From NCBI GenBank assembly GCA_021732245.1, contig JAKFVJ010000111.1, forward strand, positions 1 through 23,338: DNA of 23,338 bases, read 5' to 3'. The notes under the pieces were generated by a model, which was not told where the DNA came from, ran no database searches, and saw only the letters and a program-made list of their open reading frames with translations. Position numbers and translations under genes: made by a program. This stretch comes from Candidatus Obscuribacterales bacterium (GTDB lineage: Bacteria > Cyanobacteriota > Vampirovibrionia > Obscuribacterales > Obscuribacteraceae). Of the stretch, positions 22,721 to 23,338 are shown one piece after another; position 1 is the stretch's first letter; each line of letters starts with the position of its first letter.

Positions 22721-23338
22721 GTGTATGCCCGGCTGTACGTGAGAGTAACTCGCTTGCTGTCCCCAGAACAAAAACAAGTTGTACAAGCAATAGAACAACT
22801 AAATCTGGTCGTTACTCCGGCAGATATAGTTGATAAAACAGGCTTACCCATAAATACTGCCGCGCGTGAAATCAATCAAATCGCATTCGAGACCGGAGCA
22901 AGGCTTGAGATTACCAAAGGAGGAAGAGTTGTTTATCACTTCACCCGTGGATTTCATGTAGCTTACTTAGCTCAAGGGCAACTGAAGATTGTCAATAAAT
23001 TCATTGCGGCGTCCCTTTCGGCATTGTACTTTTTATTTCAAATTACCGTCATTGTAGTTTCAGTCATACCATGTCTGCTTATGGGGGGAAGATTGCTGGT
23101 TGTAGCCTTAGGTCTCTTATTTTATTTGGTGTTCCTTGAAATCACCAAAAAGCCTGACGAAAGGAACATACTTACAGACTTCATTCATTATATTTTCGGA
23201 GAGAAGAATCCAAATTACGATCTCGAAGACAGAAAATGGCGACTTCTGGCTCACGAAATTGACATCAATGACAATAAGTTGACAGTAGAACAAATGGCGC
23301 CGTTCACCGGGCTAGATCCAAAATCAGAAGAGTCCGCT
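22721..23338 (+). CDS. Second NPNYD-family membrane protein, partial (C-terminus beyond right edge)
   Basis: 206 codons are open to the window edge. The protein is clearly paralogous to the 411-aa protein at 1163-2398: VVTPADIVDKTGLP in the N-terminal winged-helix-like region, YHFTRGFHVAYL, two hydrophobic segments (about residues 100-145), FGEKNPNYDLEDRKW, then EQMAPFTG. It lacks the Gly/Asp/Arg-rich insert of the other copy, so the TM block passes directly to the NPNYD block. The start is uncertain: GTG at 22721 has AAGGGA 11 bases upstream, while GTG at 22739 gives an N-terminus closer in length to the paralogue but has no ribosome site. The frame is closed upstream by a stop at 22682. Function is unknown. 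Confidence 0.7.
   Translation, partial: MYARLYVRVTRLLSPEQKQVVQAIEQLNLVVTPADIVDKTGLPINTAAREINQIAFETGARLEITKGGRVVYHFTRGFHVAYLAQGQLKIVNKFIAASLSALYFLFQITVIVVSVIPCLLMGGRLLVVALGLLFYLVFLEITKKPDERNILTDFIHYIFGEKNPNYDLEDRKWRLLAHEIDINDNKLTVEQMAPFTGLDPKSEESA

Overview
The window holds 17 protein-coding genes (15 complete, one cut by each window edge), closely packed, of moderate G+C content. No rRNA, tRNA, CRISPR array, insertion sequence or integrase was seen. Most genes lie on the minus strand; plus-strand genes are the desaturase, lipA and the partial gene at the right edge. The gene set suggests an aerobic or facultative heterotrophic bacterium. Both edges carry members of a membrane-protein family (winged-helix-like N-terminus, TM segments, an NPNYD motif) that I recall mainly from cyanobacteria and plastids. 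No photosynthesis gene is present, so a non-photosynthetic relative of cyanobacteria (Vampirovibrionia/Melainabacteria, perhaps Obscuribacterales-like) is my tentative guess; this is inference from family resemblance.

Left part (1-7.5 kb, all minus): an MFS transporter of the anion:cation symporter type cut by the left edge; a 411-aa membrane protein of the NPNYD family; an OPT-family oligopeptide transporter with a recognisable promoter and a GTG start; and a 985-aa secreted or surface protein with a TadG-like N-terminal anchor.

Middle (7.5-15.1 kb): glutamate dehydrogenase; a P-loop NTPase/kinase-like protein; a patatin-like lipase with a signal peptide, divergent from an acyl-lipid/acyl-CoA desaturase; a cytoplasmic PAS-histidine kinase-receiver hybrid whose stop codon overlaps that of the desaturase; and a CoA-acylating methylmalonate-semialdehyde dehydrogenase just upstream of the kinase.

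Right part (15.1-23.3 kb): a possible ADP-ribosyltransferase-fold protein sits downstream of a complete four-gene 2-oxoacid dehydrogenase operon (E1alpha, E1beta, E2, E3). Lipoyl synthase lipA is divergent from this operon, and it makes the cofactor that E2 needs. The shared upstream region is rich in inverted repeats. A VapBC-like toxin-antitoxin pair follows, convergent with lipA, with a candidate promoter-operator. The window ends in a second, partial NPNYD-family gene. The dehydrogenase operon, lipA, glutamate dehydrogenase and the semialdehyde dehydrogenase together suggest amino-acid and pyruvate or branched-chain 2-oxoacid oxidation to acyl-CoA.

There is no gene-free stretch longer than 300 bases. 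The points most worth following are the paired NPNYD-family paralogues, the ART-like gene beside the lipoyl-dependent complex, the inverted-repeat-rich pdhA-lipA control region, and two small structured dispersed-repeat candidates (about 2411-2452 and 9560-9677).
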